From UBA4416 sp044238845 (lineage in GTDB: Bacteria; Bacteroidota; Bacteroidia; B-17B0; Aurantibacillaceae): a stretch of DNA of 64,000 bases. A program made the position numbers and the translations under genes. Shown here piece after piece: positions 28,471 to 37,869 of this stretch. The stretch is from positions 6,368 through 70,367 of the forward strand of contig JBIICN010000017.1 of NCBI GenBank assembly GCA_044238845.1, in the 5' to 3' direction. Under the pieces are notes generated by a model, which was not told the origin of the DNA, did no database searches, and saw nothing but the letters and a program-made list of their open reading frames with translations. Each line of letters begins with the position of its first letter. Positions within the stretch are counted from its first letter, which is position 1.

Positions 28471-29376
28471 ATGTTTTCATTTTTAAAGAAACCATATCCT
28501 TATAATACATTTTCATATAGAGATGTTTACTCTAATTTTTTGATTGGTTGTTTTGTTGCTTTTTTTTTAATTGTATTTCAGCCTTTTGGAGTATCGATAT
28601 GGCAAACTAATTATAAAGTATTGAAATTATTGGGTTTTGGATTTGTGTCTTTTATATGCCCGCTTATTTTTAGATTCATTTCCACTTCTATTTTTAAAAA
28701 GCAAAATCCCGAAGAAAGCTGGACGGTATGGAAAGAAACGTTGGGTTTACTTTTAGTGTTAGTATTTATTACTTTTGGAAATTTATGTTATGGAAATTTA
28801 ATAAGAATTAGTCACGTTAATTTTCAAGAATTATTACTGACATTAACGGCCACTCTTTTATTAGGTCTTTTTCCAATAACAGCCAATGTGCTTTTAAAAT
28901 ACAATCGTTTTGTCATATTAAATCAAAAGGATGCTGAATTGATGGAAGCTGAGGTTTTAGATTTTCAGCATAGAGTAGAGGCGGGGTCTCCATCAGATAT
29001 AGTGAATGAAACTCGATTAACACAAGAAGCATTGATTTTATTTGCCGAAAACGAAAAAGATAAAATTGAGCTAAATCCAGAGGAACTATTATTTATTGAA
29101 TCAGCAGATAATTATTCAAATATTGTGTTTTACAGAAACCATAAAGTCAATAAGCTATTATTACGAGGAAGCTTAAAACGCATAGAATCTCAAATTGCAT
29201 TTCTGTTTATTGTTAGATGTCATAGAAGTTATATTGTTAATTTAAAGCAGATCAATCATATTAAAGGAAATGCTCAAGGTTACCGAATTGAGTTTAAATC
29301 CGAATTAAAGGAGACTATTCCTGTTTCCAGAAATTATAGTAAGGCGCTTTTTGAAAGATTAGAATCTTTAAAATAA
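28471..29376 (+). CDS. Membrane-anchored LytTR transcription regulator
   Basis: 301 residues: four membrane helices (about 22-42, 55-72, 90-110, 118-140) followed by a linker and a LytTR DNA-binding domain (about 200-298), with ELLFIESADNYSNIVFYRN, LLRGSLKRIE and FIVRCHRSYIVNLKQI as signature segments. There is no receiver domain, so it is a one-component membrane regulator, common in Bacteroidota. The four phased direct repeats at 29379-29462, right after its stop and just before the promoter of the next gene, are the best candidate binding sites. Confidence 0.9.
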   Translation: MFSFLKKPYPYNTFSYRDVYSNFLIGCFVAFFLIVFQPFGVSIWQTNYKVLKLLGFGFVSFICPLIFRFISTSIFKKQNPEESWTVWKETLGLLLVLVFITFGNLCYGNLIRISHVNFQELLLTLTATLLLGLFPITANVLLKYNRFVILNQKDAELMEAEVLDFQHRVEAGSPSDIVNETRLTQEALILFAENEKDKIELNPEELLFIESADNYSNIVFYRNHKVNKLLLRGSLKRIESQIAFLFIVRCHRSYIVNLKQINHIKGNAQGYRIEFKSELKETIPVSRNYSKALFERLESLK

Positions 29377-29378
29377 TT

Positions 29379-29462
29379 GACATTTACCCCAATTCATATA
29401 AAGACCTTTGTCATTCATCCCAAACTTTGATATTTATCCCAAAGTATTGCTAATCAGCCCTT
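29379..29462 (+). promoter_or_regulatory. Phased direct repeats, candidate LytTR operator
   Basis: Three 14-base copies of G-(A/T)-(C/T)-ATT-(T/C)-A-(T/C)-CCCAA start at 29379, 29410 and 29429, and a degenerate fourth (GCTAATCAGCCCTT) at 29449. Spacing is 31, 19 and 20 bases, close to whole helical turns, so all lie on one face of the DNA. They end five bases before the TTG of a good promoter. LytTR domains are known to bind direct repeats; assignment to the LytTR gene immediately upstream is inference. Confidence 0.55.
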
Positions 29463-29466
29463 TTAA

Positions 29467-29498
29467 TTGACTTGAGGTATTAACTTGTTGTAGATTTG
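29467..29498 (+). promoter_or_regulatory. Promoter of the DUF2306-like gene
   Basis: TTG at 29467-29469 and TAGATTTG at 29491-29498, with 21 bases between, fit the Bacteroidota TTG/TAnnTTTG promoter. The start codon follows at 29521, giving a leader of roughly 15 bases. Confidence 0.6.
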
Positions 29499-29520
29499 TT
29501 TCCATAAAAAAATATTAATT

Positions 29521-30177
29521 ATGGAAAAAATGACTTCAATAATGCTTTTTATTCATGTGGTTGCTGCAACAGGTGCATTAATTTCGGGCGCATTAGCCAT
29601 TATTTTAAAACGCAATACTCCAAAACATAAACCCGTTGGCAAATTTTACTTTTGGTGTATGACCATTGTATTCGTAACTGCTACTTTTGTATCAGTGGTT
29701 AAACATTTGCAGTTTTTATTTTTAATTGGAATTTTTACTTATTATTCAACTGTAATTGCTTACAGAGCTTTAAAACTAAACAACTTGCACAATGGGCAAA
29801 AGCCTCATTTAATTGATTGGTTAATTGAAGCAATAGCAGGCATCACCTTTTTAGGCATGGTAGCTTTTGCCATACTTGTTTTTTATCAAACTAAAAACAC
29901 TGAAGCTATAATTCCTTTTGTGTTTGGCGTTTTTGGTACTTATGGCGTATATAGAAATATAATGAAGTTTATATATGGTCAAACAGAAACCATGTATTGG
30001 CTAAAAAAACATATAGGAAATATGTGTGGCAGTTATATTGGAGCTATCACTGCTTTTTTTGTTAACCAAAGTCAACATATTCCTTTTCCTCAAATTATTT
30101 TATGGTTGGGGCCAACTGCTATTTTGGTGCCTATTATTACTATTGAGTTAAAGAAAGTAAAATCAAAAGCTTTATAA
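29521..30177 (+). CDS. DUF2306-like polytopic membrane protein
   Basis: 218 residues with about six membrane helices. The first helix carries HVVAATGALISGALAIIL and is followed by KHKPVGKFYFWCMT, the early His and the G-x-x-Y/F arrangement found in DUF2306-type membrane proteins of unknown function; conserved His residues in helices suggest metal or heme binding, which is inference. The gene has its own promoter with phased repeats in front of it and is probably controlled by the LytTR regulator upstream. It converges with the NarL-type regulator gene, three bases away. Confidence 0.7.
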   Translation: MEKMTSIMLFIHVVAATGALISGALAIILKRNTPKHKPVGKFYFWCMTIVFVTATFVSVVKHLQFLFLIGIFTYYSTVIAYRALKLNNLHNGQKPHLIDWLIEAIAGITFLGMVAFAILVFYQTKNTEAIIPFVFGVFGTYGVYRNIMKFIYGQTETMYWLKKHIGNMCGSYIGAITAFFVNQSQHIPFPQIILWLGPTAILVPIITIELKKVKSKAL

Positions 30178-30179
30178 CG

Positions 30180-30821
30180 CTATTTTAAAGGCTTGATAAT
30201 ACGTTTATCAACACAATATTTTAAAAGGCCTAAAATACCTTTGGTGTCGGTTTTTCTGAAAATATTTTTTCGGTGTGTTTCAACTGTGCGCTCACTAATA
30301 AATAAGGTTTCGGCAATTTTAGCATTGCTATATTCTTTTGCTATCAATTCAATCACTTCAATTTCTCTTACAGATAAAGATATCTCTCTGGATTCATTAA
30401 CCGTTGAGACTCTCATCATTTCGGCGTTTACTTCATCACTATAAAAAGTACCGCCATTTGCTACTTTATCAATTGCGTTTAATAATTCTTGTTTTCCAGT
30501 GTTTTTTAAAATGTAACCGTTAACGCCTGCTTTCAGCATGTCAGAGATTGTTTGTCTTTCTCCAAACATTGATAAGGCTATTACTTTTATTTTAGGATTT
30601 TGTTTTTTTAGAGATTCTGTTAGTTCAATACCATCCATTTCTGGCATATTAATATCAGTTAACACAATATCAGGATTGTAATCAATAATTTCTTTTAGTG
30701 CTTGTTTTGGGAGGTTAGATTCTCCAACTATTGAAATATGAGTTTCGCCACTTAATAAAGCTTTTAGTCCATCAATCAGCATTTGATGATCGTCAACTAA
30801 ATATATTTTTATTTTATTCAC
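30180..30821 (-). CDS. NarL/FixJ-family response regulator
   Basis: 213 residues. The receiver domain has D10-D11, the phosphoacceptor D56 (IVLTDINMPEMDG) and a Lys in GYILKNTGK; the C-terminal LuxR-type helix-turn-helix (about 145-205) contains SVREIEVIELIAKEYSNAKI and FISERTVETHRKNIF. The start is GTG at 30821 (MNKIKIYLVDDHQ). Such regulators pair with HisKA_3 kinases; the TPR kinase at 24556-26529 is the nearest candidate, 4 kb away on the same strand. Pairing is inferred. Confidence 0.93.
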   Translation of the reverse strand: MNKIKIYLVDDHQMLIDGLKALLSGETHISIVGESNLPKQALKEIIDYNPDIVLTDINMPEMDGIELTESLKKQNPKIKVIALSMFGERQTISDMLKAGVNGYILKNTGKQELLNAIDKVANGGTFYSDEVNAEMMRVSTVNESREISLSVREIEVIELIAKEYSNAKIAETLFISERTVETHRKNIFRKTDTKGILGLLKYCVDKRIIKPLK

Positions 30822-30945
30822 AGTCTCTTTATAAAGTAAGAAATTACTTCACTAAAATACATATTTATTGGTTTATAATAAAAGATTAATCTATTATTTG
30901 AAGTAATTGAGCGTGAAGGTAATTTAGAATAACAAAATAGGTTTC

Positions 30946-31602
30946 TTATTTTAATGAAGAAACAAAAGTTTTTTCATATGCTTCCCATTTTAATTTTTGG
31001 TAATCGCCAGAACCATAATAATTAAGAATAGGCTCAAACGTTTTAGGTGGCATAAATCCTTTTAAAATATCTAATCGTTGAATTTGATTATTTAAAAATA
31101 CAATAGAAGGATAGGCTAATTGATTATCTAAAATAGAAGAAGCAAATTGGTGAGGGGCTTTTGGATTTGAATTATCAGAGCTTACAAATACGTATTTATC
31201 AAATTTGACACTGTCTTTTGTTTCTGCATCAAACTTTACAGCATAAAAATTATCGTTAATATATTTTGCAATTTGAGGGTTACTAAATGTTTGGTTACTC
31301 ATCATTTTGCAAGGGCCACACCATGTTGTATAAACGTCAATCATAATAGGACGAGGATTTTTTTTACATTTAATGTAGGCTTCATCAAATGTGATCCAGT
31401 TTACGGCTGAGTTTTCCTGAAATTCCGTATAGGTGTTTTCAGAAGCAAATGAAAATGATGAATTGTCTTGTTCAATGAAATTACTAACCCTGTTTTCGGG
31501 AGAATTAATTGATGCTTGTAGGGTGCTCTTTTTACAGGTATAAAACACAATAGCCAAAATTATAATTCCGGCCATTGAGATATCTTTCCAGTTAACGCTC
31601 AT
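30946..31602 (-). CDS. Membrane-tethered thioredoxin-like protein
   Basis: 218 residues. An N-terminal hydrophobic segment (SMAGIIILAIVFYTC) either anchors the protein or is a lipoprotein signal with the Cys of FYTCKKS. The catalytic motif is WCGPCKMM in MIDVYTTWCGPC, about residue 95-105, as in the DUF255/thioredoxin_7-like branch; the cis-Pro loop is LAYPSIVFLN. It should act in the periplasm, reducing or exchanging disulfides. No cytochrome maturation genes are near. Confidence 0.87.
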   Translation of the reverse strand: MSVNWKDISMAGIIILAIVFYTCKKSTLQASINSPENRVSNFIEQDNSSFSFASENTYTEFQENSAVNWITFDEAYIKCKKNPRPIMIDVYTTWCGPCKMMSNQTFSNPQIAKYINDNFYAVKFDAETKDSVKFDKYVFVSSDNSNPKAPHQFASSILDNQLAYPSIVFLNNQIQRLDILKGFMPPKTFEPILNYYGSGDYQKLKWEAYEKTFVSSLK

Positions 31603-31673
31603 AATGTAAAAGTTTCAAATGCTGTGCCAAAATTTGTTAATCTAAACGACTTCGCAATTACCAAAACGTTAAA

Positions 31674-33185
31674 TTATTTAACCCCACCCATTAATTTTTT
31701 CACTAAAGGAGAAATGCCAATTAATACGATACCAGCTATCAGTGCATATATACCTAATTGCTTATAACCATCTGCATAAATGCTTAGTTTTTCTAAGTTG
31801 CTTGAATTTTCGGATGCACTCGCAATATTAGCACCGAGTAAACCTGCAAAATATTGTCCATAGGCACTTGCTAAAAACCACATCCCCATAATAACGGCTT
31901 GTAGTTTTTGTGGCGATAATTTGGTCATAACCGATGTGCCAATAGGAGAGAGGCAAAGTTCACCAAAGGTGATGATGAACCAACCAAAAGCGAAAAGACC
32001 TAAAGAAGAAATACCATTTCCATCGCTAAATAATTTACTAGAATAGAAAATATAAAAGCCAATCGCTAAAAAGATGAATCCTAAACCAAACTTAACAATG
32101 GTATTAGGTTCGGCTTTTCGGTTAGCTAGCCACAACCATAGCAAACCTAAAGGTGTAGCGAAGATAATCACATATAATGAGTTGGACGAGTTGTTTACTC
32201 CGTTTGGATCTAATGGAATACCAAGGATTGAATCACTCAAATTATTGGCTGCAAAAATACTTAAAGAACCTCCACTTTGCTCAAAAAATGCCCAAAAGAA
32301 AATTGAGAAAATCATAAATAATAAGGCTGCCACTATTTTTTTATTTTCTACCACCGAAAAATTTCTCATTTCAAAAATCACATATAATACAGCTAAAGGT
32401 CCAATCGTGTACATAAACCAATCGGTATATTCTGTTTTGGCCACCATAAACATAATAACTGGGACTGCAATTAAAGAACCTACAAAGGTTAATATTTCTC
32501 TGGTTAATCTTGTGTTTTTTGGTAAATGTAAAAGTGGCGATAATCCTATGTTCCCTAATTTTTTTTGAGTTTGTGTAAAGGTTAATAAACTAATCATCAT
32601 AAAAATAGATGACAATCCAAAAGCTACATTCCAACGCATAGCTTCAGGTACTAATGATGAAATCATTTCTCCTTTGCCAATAGCAATACAAGCATAGCCA
32701 CCAAAAAAAGCACCGGCATTAACACCCGCATAAAATAACATAAAACCAGCGTCAACTCTATTGTCACCATCTTTATATAAATTACCTACCATACTTGAGA
32801 TATTAGGTTTAAAAAAACCAGTTCCAACCACGTTAAATGAAATTCCTAAAAAAAAGAAATCACTTGGATTAATAGCTAGTAAAACACTACCAATAATCAT
32901 TAAAATACCACCCCAAAATAAGGAACGACGTTTTCCTAATATTTTATCAGCAAACAATCCTCCAACAAATGTAAAGGCATATACAAAGGCTTGTGTGGCT
33001 CCATATTGTAAATTAGCAACTACTTCATTAAAATTAAGATGGTTTATCATAAAGAACACCAACATGCCTCGCATTCCGTAAAACGAAAAACGTTCCCACA
33101 TTTCACTAAAAAATAAAGGCCAAATTTGTTTTGGGTATTTGCCTTTAAAGTCTTGTATTTCTTCTATTGTTAGTTCTTTAGACAT
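31674..33185 (-). CDS. Proton-dependent oligopeptide transporter (POT/PTR family), copy 1
   Basis: About 503 residues and 12-14 membrane helices. The proton-coupling motif ExxERFxYYG appears as FFSEMWERFSFYGMRGM in helix 1, and the PTR2 signature is the FYAGVNAGAFFGG segment; SPIGTSVMTKLSPQKLQ is also family-typical. It takes up di- or tripeptides with protons across the inner membrane. I chose the ATG at 33185 (MSKELTIEEIQ), as homologous starts are like this; an ATG 12 bases upstream is possible. A second POT gene lies directly upstream, with a terminator between. Confidence 0.92.
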   Translation of the reverse strand: MSKELTIEEIQDFKGKYPKQIWPLFFSEMWERFSFYGMRGMLVFFMINHLNFNEVVANLQYGATQAFVYAFTFVGGLFADKILGKRRSLFWGGILMIIGSVLLAINPSDFFFLGISFNVVGTGFFKPNISSMVGNLYKDGDNRVDAGFMLFYAGVNAGAFFGGYACIAIGKGEMISSLVPEAMRWNVAFGLSSIFMMISLLTFTQTQKKLGNIGLSPLLHLPKNTRLTREILTFVGSLIAVPVIMFMVAKTEYTDWFMYTIGPLAVLYVIFEMRNFSVVENKKIVAALLFMIFSIFFWAFFEQSGGSLSIFAANNLSDSILGIPLDPNGVNNSSNSLYVIIFATPLGLLWLWLANRKAEPNTIVKFGLGFIFLAIGFYIFYSSKLFSDGNGISSLGLFAFGWFIITFGELCLSPIGTSVMTKLSPQKLQAVIMGMWFLASAYGQYFAGLLGANIASASENSSNLEKLSIYADGYKQLGIYALIAGIVLIGISPLVKKLMGGVK

Positions 33186-33217
33186 AGTAATTGACATTGT
33201 TGAGGAAATCAAATATA

Positions 33218-33250
33218 ATAAAAAAACCTCTCTAGTTTTTAGAGAGGTTT
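33218..33250 (-). terminator. Rho-independent terminator after the second POT transporter gene
   Basis: An 11-bp perfect stem (AAACCTCTCTA at 33224-33234 with TAGAGAGGTTT at 33240-33250), then an A-run on the plus strand that is a U-run in minus-strand RNA. It stands between the two POT genes, so each is transcribed separately. Confidence 0.85.
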
Positions 33251-33270
33251 ATAATATGAATTAACTGATT

Positions 33271-34965
33271 TTATTTTACACCGTGCATCATTTTTCTTAG
33301 AAATGGCGTTAATAGGAATAATATAATTGCTGCAATACCTGTTAAAACAACAAATACCATGAAAAATTCATATAAATTATGAATTTCCATGCCAACAAAC
33401 GAAGGATTTACTGCACTAATTTGATTTTGATCTAATAATGCTAATTGTTCAGAAGTTGGGGTAACAGTTTTATTTAAAATTCCTTGAAGGTCAATTCCTA
33501 ATTCTTCGGCTTTTTTAAATTTATCACCTGTAGCAGGAATTAATGCGCCTAAAGAACCCGCCAAAGCATATCCTGCGGCATTGGATAAAAAGAAAACTCC
33601 AAATAATAAGGATGCGAAACGTTTAGGAGATAATTTACCAACTAATGATAAACCAATTGGAGATAAACATAATTCTGCAAATGTTTGAATTAAATATAAA
33701 AGAATTAACCATTGAATTCCTAATAAACCACTATTTCCAAGGTCTTTTACATTATGAGCGATAATAAAATAACTGATAGCAATTAATGCTAAACCTATAG
33801 CTTGTTTAACAGTAGATAAAGGTTCTTTGTTTTTTGCTCTTAGTTTATCCCATAAAATACTAAACGGAAATGCAAAGGCAAAGACAAAAACGCCATTAAA
33901 AATTTGAACCATACTAGGAGGCATTTCCCAACCAAAAATATGCCTATCGGTTTGGTTATCCGCAATAAAAGTTAAAGAAGAGCCTGCTTGTTCAAATGCT
34001 GCCCAAAAAAATATGATAAAAAATCCTACAATATAAATTACTAAAATTCTTTGTAATTCTACTTTTGTTAAAGATTTATCAGAAATGATTAATCCTGCAA
34101 GCGTTAATCCTAATGCATAAATAATTGGATAGATAATTGTTTTTACAGGATTTGTACCTGCTAACATGTATCTAAATAGGAAAAATAAAGCAATAAAAGA
34201 AACCGCCGCCATGATTAAAGACATTGAAGAAAATTCTGCTTCCTGCGCCTCTCCTTCTTCATAGTGAGATGCATCGTTATGTTTTGGTAATCCTCCTAAA
34301 GGTTTTCCTTCGGGTGTTACTACGTATTTATCTTTTAAGAAATAAAAAACAGCAGATCCAATTAACATTGCAATAGAGGCTGCTAAAAAGCCCCATTTAA
34401 ATGCATGAATATCTCTTATGCCACCAGCATCTTTAACATCGCCCAATAAAGGACAAATTAATTGACCTAAAAAGGCACCCAAGTTAATACCCATATAAAA
34501 AATTGTAAAAGCTGTATCTAGTTTGCTTTTTTCTTGTTTTGGGTATAAGCTACCAACCATACTCGAAATATTTGGTTTAAAGAAACCATTACCAAATATG
34601 ATAATTGTTAAAGCAACCCATAGTAATGTTTTTGCCAGATCTAAATTGGAACTAAAAACAGTAGCGCTTCCAAACAGAATTAATTGACCAATTGCCATCA
34701 TGACACCACCAAGTAATATACAATTTCTGTTTCCAAAAAAACGATCAGATACAAAGCCACCTAGCATTGGAGTTAAATAGCATAATCCTAAAAAACCACC
34801 GTATATTAATGACGAATCAGCTTCTTTCATCATTAGCGAATTAACCATAAATAAGGTTAGAATAGCACGCATTCCATAGAAGTTGAAACGTTCCCACATT
34901 TCTGTTCCAAATAATACCCAAAGTCCTTTTGGATGGCTTGTTTTTTGTTCAATTGCTTGTTCCAT
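33271..34965 (-). CDS. Proton-dependent oligopeptide transporter (POT/PTR family), copy 2
   Basis: 564 residues. Same family as the neighbour: LFGTEMWERFNFYGMRAIL in helix 1, FYMGINLGAFLGQ as PTR2 signature, and SPIGLSLVGKLSPKRFA near the end. It is longer because of an inserted loop after about residue 220 (KPLGGLPKHNDASHYEEGE) and an extension before the last helix. The two are diverged paralogues, not a recent duplication, and may differ in substrate range. The ATG at 34965 starts MEQAIEQKTSHPKGLW. Confidence 0.92.
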   Translation of the reverse strand: MEQAIEQKTSHPKGLWVLFGTEMWERFNFYGMRAILTLFMVNSLMMKEADSSLIYGGFLGLCYLTPMLGGFVSDRFFGNRNCILLGGVMMAIGQLILFGSATVFSSNLDLAKTLLWVALTIIIFGNGFFKPNISSMVGSLYPKQEKSKLDTAFTIFYMGINLGAFLGQLICPLLGDVKDAGGIRDIHAFKWGFLAASIAMLIGSAVFYFLKDKYVVTPEGKPLGGLPKHNDASHYEEGEAQEAEFSSMSLIMAAVSFIALFFLFRYMLAGTNPVKTIIYPIIYALGLTLAGLIISDKSLTKVELQRILVIYIVGFFIIFFWAAFEQAGSSLTFIADNQTDRHIFGWEMPPSMVQIFNGVFVFAFAFPFSILWDKLRAKNKEPLSTVKQAIGLALIAISYFIIAHNVKDLGNSGLLGIQWLILLYLIQTFAELCLSPIGLSLVGKLSPKRFASLLFGVFFLSNAAGYALAGSLGALIPATGDKFKKAEELGIDLQGILNKTVTPTSEQLALLDQNQISAVNPSFVGMEIHNLYEFFMVFVVLTGIAAIILFLLTPFLRKMMHGVK

Positions 34966-35059
34966 ATAATAGTTTTAGTGTTTTTTAATTAGTCGACTAA
35001 AATACCAATTATTTACCTAATTCAATAGTTTATCTAAGTTTTTATAAAAAATAAGGGGT

Positions 35060-35091
35060 AAAAAAAATCCCCAGAAAGTGATTTCTGGGGA
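35060..35091 (-). terminator. Rho-independent terminator of the cold-shock gene
   Basis: A perfect 10-bp stem (TCCCCAGAAA at 35068-35077 with TTTCTGGGGA at 35082-35091), loop GTGA, with seven to eight U residues downstream on the minus strand, 25 bases after the cold-shock gene stop. Confidence 0.88.
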
Positions 35092-35116
35092 TAAAATTTT
35101 AAATGGTATTATATAA

Positions 35117-35308
35117 CTAAGATAGTTTTACGTTTACTGCATTTAATCCTTTTTTACCTTCTTGAATTTCGAAAGTAACATTGTCGTTTTCTCTGATTTT
35201 GTCTACTAAACCAGTTACGTGTACAAAGTACTCTTTTCCTGATTCTTCCTCTTTAATGAAACCAAAACCTTTAGTTTCGTTAAAAAATTTTACTGTTCCT
35301 GTGCTCAT
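35117..35308 (-). CDS. Cold-shock domain protein (CspA family)
   Basis: A 63-residue single cold-shock domain. RNP1 is KGFGFIKEE and RNP2 is EYFVHVTGL (VHV instead of the common VHF/VHI); GTVKFFNETKG opens the domain as usual. It binds single-stranded nucleic acid and melts RNA structure. It is monocistronic, with its own terminator and a TAGCTTTG promoter box 28 bases upstream of the start. Confidence 0.96.
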   Translation of the reverse strand: MSTGTVKFFNETKGFGFIKEEESGKEYFVHVTGLVDKIRENDNVTFEIQEGKKGLNAVNVKLS

Positions 35309-35336
35309 TTTATTTTTTTAAAAAATTATTTATGCC

Positions 35337-35344
35337 CAAAGCTA
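35337..35344 (-). promoter_or_regulatory. Promoter -7 box (TAGCTTTG) of the cold-shock gene
   Basis: On the minus strand TAGCTTTG matches TAnnTTTG and lies 28 bases upstream of the ATG at 35308. The -33 element is not evident; the 5' leader is short, unlike the long cspA leader of E. coli. Confidence 0.45.
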
Positions 35345-35416
35345 ATAATAAATATTTTAGAAAAAAAACTTTTTTAGCAAAATAAATACCTCGTTTTAGG
35401 CTGATTTACATATCAA

Positions 35417-37693
35417 TTACAACTTAATTAATCGCGCTACTGATTTTTGTTTTCCGTCAGTAACTTCAACAATATAAGAACCATTTGCTAAAAATGAGAA
35501 ATCAAAAACTTTAGAGAAATTCTCTGTTAATTTGATATTTTCAGTTCTTACAATGTTTCCTAAAATATCGTACACATTAATCATGGTTTTATTTTCGTCT
35601 AATAAATTTGCGGCATTGATTTCAACTTTTACAGAGTTTGAAAATGGATTTGGATATAGTGAAATATTAAAATTGTTTGAATATTGATTTATACCTGCTA
35701 CACCTGCTGTTATTGTAAATGATTTTTTGTTAATATCAAAAAATACATTTCCCACACTCATTACTTTTACTCTGCATAATGGTTTATTAACTGTAAAAGT
35801 TGGCAATGTAATACTTTGTGATCCATCGTTAGGCGTGTTTGCTAAAGAAAGAGTAAAAGTATTACCATTATCAGCACTAATGTAAATATCAACATTTGCA
35901 CAACTAATTGGAGCTACATTTGTGTTATTTACATTCCAAGTAATTGTTTGTGTTGAGTTACTTGGATAGGAAATTCCAGTAGTACTTTGAGATGTAACTG
36001 CAAATGGCCCTGTTGTTGCATCTATGGTTACTTGAGTGGTTGCCGTGCAAACGCCACCGCCGCCCATTTTATTATCGCGAGCGGTTAATCTAAATTTTAA
36101 TGTTTGCGCTGTGCTTGGTAAAAATTCGCCGGCTACAGTTGTATATGTTCCTGCGATAATTGAGGATAATCTTGGGAACAATCTAGTTGGTGTTGTAACA
36201 GGCGCATAAGATCTAAAAAATGGTTTTGCTCCATTATTCCAGTTGCCAGCAGCAGTTCCCAAATCAATTTCTTCCCATTGATAAGTTAATGCGTCGCCAT
36301 TTGGATCGGTTGCAGATCCAGTTAATTCAAATGGTGTGCTTTTTGGAACTGTAATACTAGAGCCAGCAGAAACTGTTGGTGCACTATTTCCAGTTGCAGT
36401 CATTACATCACAATTATTACCTCCAGCATTATTAATAAAATTAGTAATTGCATCATAGCTATATCCGTGAAAATATGCAATACTATTTGGAGCAAGGTCT
36501 TGAGGCGAACAAATTCCAGCATAAGCCATAATGGTTACGCCACTGCCTGGTTCTACAGCATTTGCCGCACTTCTATTTCCCCCTGCGCAAGAACCTGTAC
36601 TACCATTAAATGTATGATTTGCTCCAAATTGATGGCCAACCTCATGAGCTACATAATCGATATCGTAAGGGTCGCCAACTGGACTAGGACTACCAGTAAT
36701 TCCGCTTGCCTTTGCACTGACATTACAAACACATCCTAAGCTAGCTAAACCACCGCCACCAGTACTAAAAGTATGGCCAATATCAAAGTTAGCAGAGCCA
36801 ATAGTTGCTGTAATAACAGATTGACTTTTAGAGATTAGTGAACTGGCATTGCCATTATCAGCTGCAGTAAAACCAGAACCTGTTGTACTTGTAAATAATA
36901 CCAATGTTGTGGTAGGAACCAATACTAATTTTACAGCAACTTCTGTTTCATATACTCCATCAACACGATTGATAGTTGTTACAACTTTTGCTAATGTTTG
37001 AGCGGTAGTTGGTGTTGCAGAACCTGTTGCTGCAACTGCATATTCTCTTGTACAAGCAACTGCCAAGCGATATGTTTTTAAGTTTGCTCCAGCGCAAATC
37101 GCAGTTGGAGCTGCAGTTTTTTCATGAATTTCAGATGAGTATTCAGAAAAACCTAAAACACCTTCGCAAATTCCTCTTTCATGTAATGGTTTTACAAAAT
37201 CGCTTGTGTAATAAGTCATGTAATCATCGTTATTCCATTTACAGTACGGGTCAATATAAACATCTCCTTTTTCAGTACGAATCATTCCGTGAAATCCAAA
37301 TTCAGTTAAATCTAATTTTCCGCTTGCATAGGCATCATCAATACCTCTTACATTGTAAGTTCTAATATTTGGAAAGCTATTTTGTAAGGCATCCTCCATA
37401 ACTGGAGATTCAACTACTTTAAAGGATTGAATACCTCCATCCGGCATCGGAAGATTGATGATGGTGGATGAATTATCTGCCGATATATTTTTATCTAATG
37501 GAGCTGATGCTAAAATGGTTTTCAAAGAATTGAGGTCTACATGAAATGTTTTAAACTTTTCTGGTACGATTTCTCTTTTTCCTGTAACTTGAATTTCTTT
37601 TTCATTAATAGTTCTCCATAATTCTTGATTATATTGAGCTTTAGACGATAAGAAAGAAATAATAAGACTTGATAGAATAAATGTTTTTTTCAT
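35417..37693 (-). CDS. Secreted reprolysin-like metalloprotease with type A T9SS sorting domain
   Basis: 758 residues: signal peptide (MKKTFILSSLIISFLSSKAQ), a propeptide region to about 190, then a metzincin (M12B-like) domain with zinc site HEVGHQFGANH near residue 350 and a Met-turn at GVTIMAYAGIC. The segment from about 440 (SITVPKSTPFELTGSATDPNGDALTYQW) is a PKD/Ig-like domain, and the final 80 residues are the type A sorting domain (SLYPNPFSNSVKVEI, FLANGSYIVEV, KL at the end). It should be exported by the T9SS, losing the C-terminal domain. It is an extracellular protease; the substrate is unknown. It is divergent from the next gene. Confidence 0.94.
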   Translation of the reverse strand: MKKTFILSSLIISFLSSKAQYNQELWRTINEKEIQVTGKREIVPEKFKTFHVDLNSLKTILASAPLDKNISADNSSTIINLPMPDGGIQSFKVVESPVMEDALQNSFPNIRTYNVRGIDDAYASGKLDLTEFGFHGMIRTEKGDVYIDPYCKWNNDDYMTYYTSDFVKPLHERGICEGVLGFSEYSSEIHEKTAAPTAICAGANLKTYRLAVACTREYAVAATGSATPTTAQTLAKVVTTINRVDGVYETEVAVKLVLVPTTTLVLFTSTTGSGFTAADNGNASSLISKSQSVITATIGSANFDIGHTFSTGGGGLASLGCVCNVSAKASGITGSPSPVGDPYDIDYVAHEVGHQFGANHTFNGSTGSCAGGNRSAANAVEPGSGVTIMAYAGICSPQDLAPNSIAYFHGYSYDAITNFINNAGGNNCDVMTATGNSAPTVSAGSSITVPKSTPFELTGSATDPNGDALTYQWEEIDLGTAAGNWNNGAKPFFRSYAPVTTPTRLFPRLSSIIAGTYTTVAGEFLPSTAQTLKFRLTARDNKMGGGGVCTATTQVTIDATTGPFAVTSQSTTGISYPSNSTQTITWNVNNTNVAPISCANVDIYISADNGNTFTLSLANTPNDGSQSITLPTFTVNKPLCRVKVMSVGNVFFDINKKSFTITAGVAGINQYSNNFNISLYPNPFSNSVKVEINAANLLDENKTMINVYDILGNIVRTENIKLTENFSKVFDFSFLANGSYIVEVTDGKQKSVARLIKL

Positions 37694-37831
37694 AGTTGAG
37701 CATTTGATTATTATAAATTTAAGAATCTAAATCGAAAAAAGCAAACTTCAAAAAAAATACAGTTTTGTTTTTTTAACAGTTTTATTATTAATAATATGAT
37801 AAAAATCAAAGCATTAGTTTATAATATATAA

Positions 37832-37839
37832 TATATTTG
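37832..37839 (+). promoter_or_regulatory. Promoter -7 box (TATATTTG)
   Basis: TATATTTG lies 30 bases upstream of the ATG at 37870, in an AT-only stretch. A -33 TTG at ideal distance is missing, so support is partial. Confidence 0.4.
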
Positions 37840-37869
37840 CTATATAATAAATCTTAACCCAACCCAATC

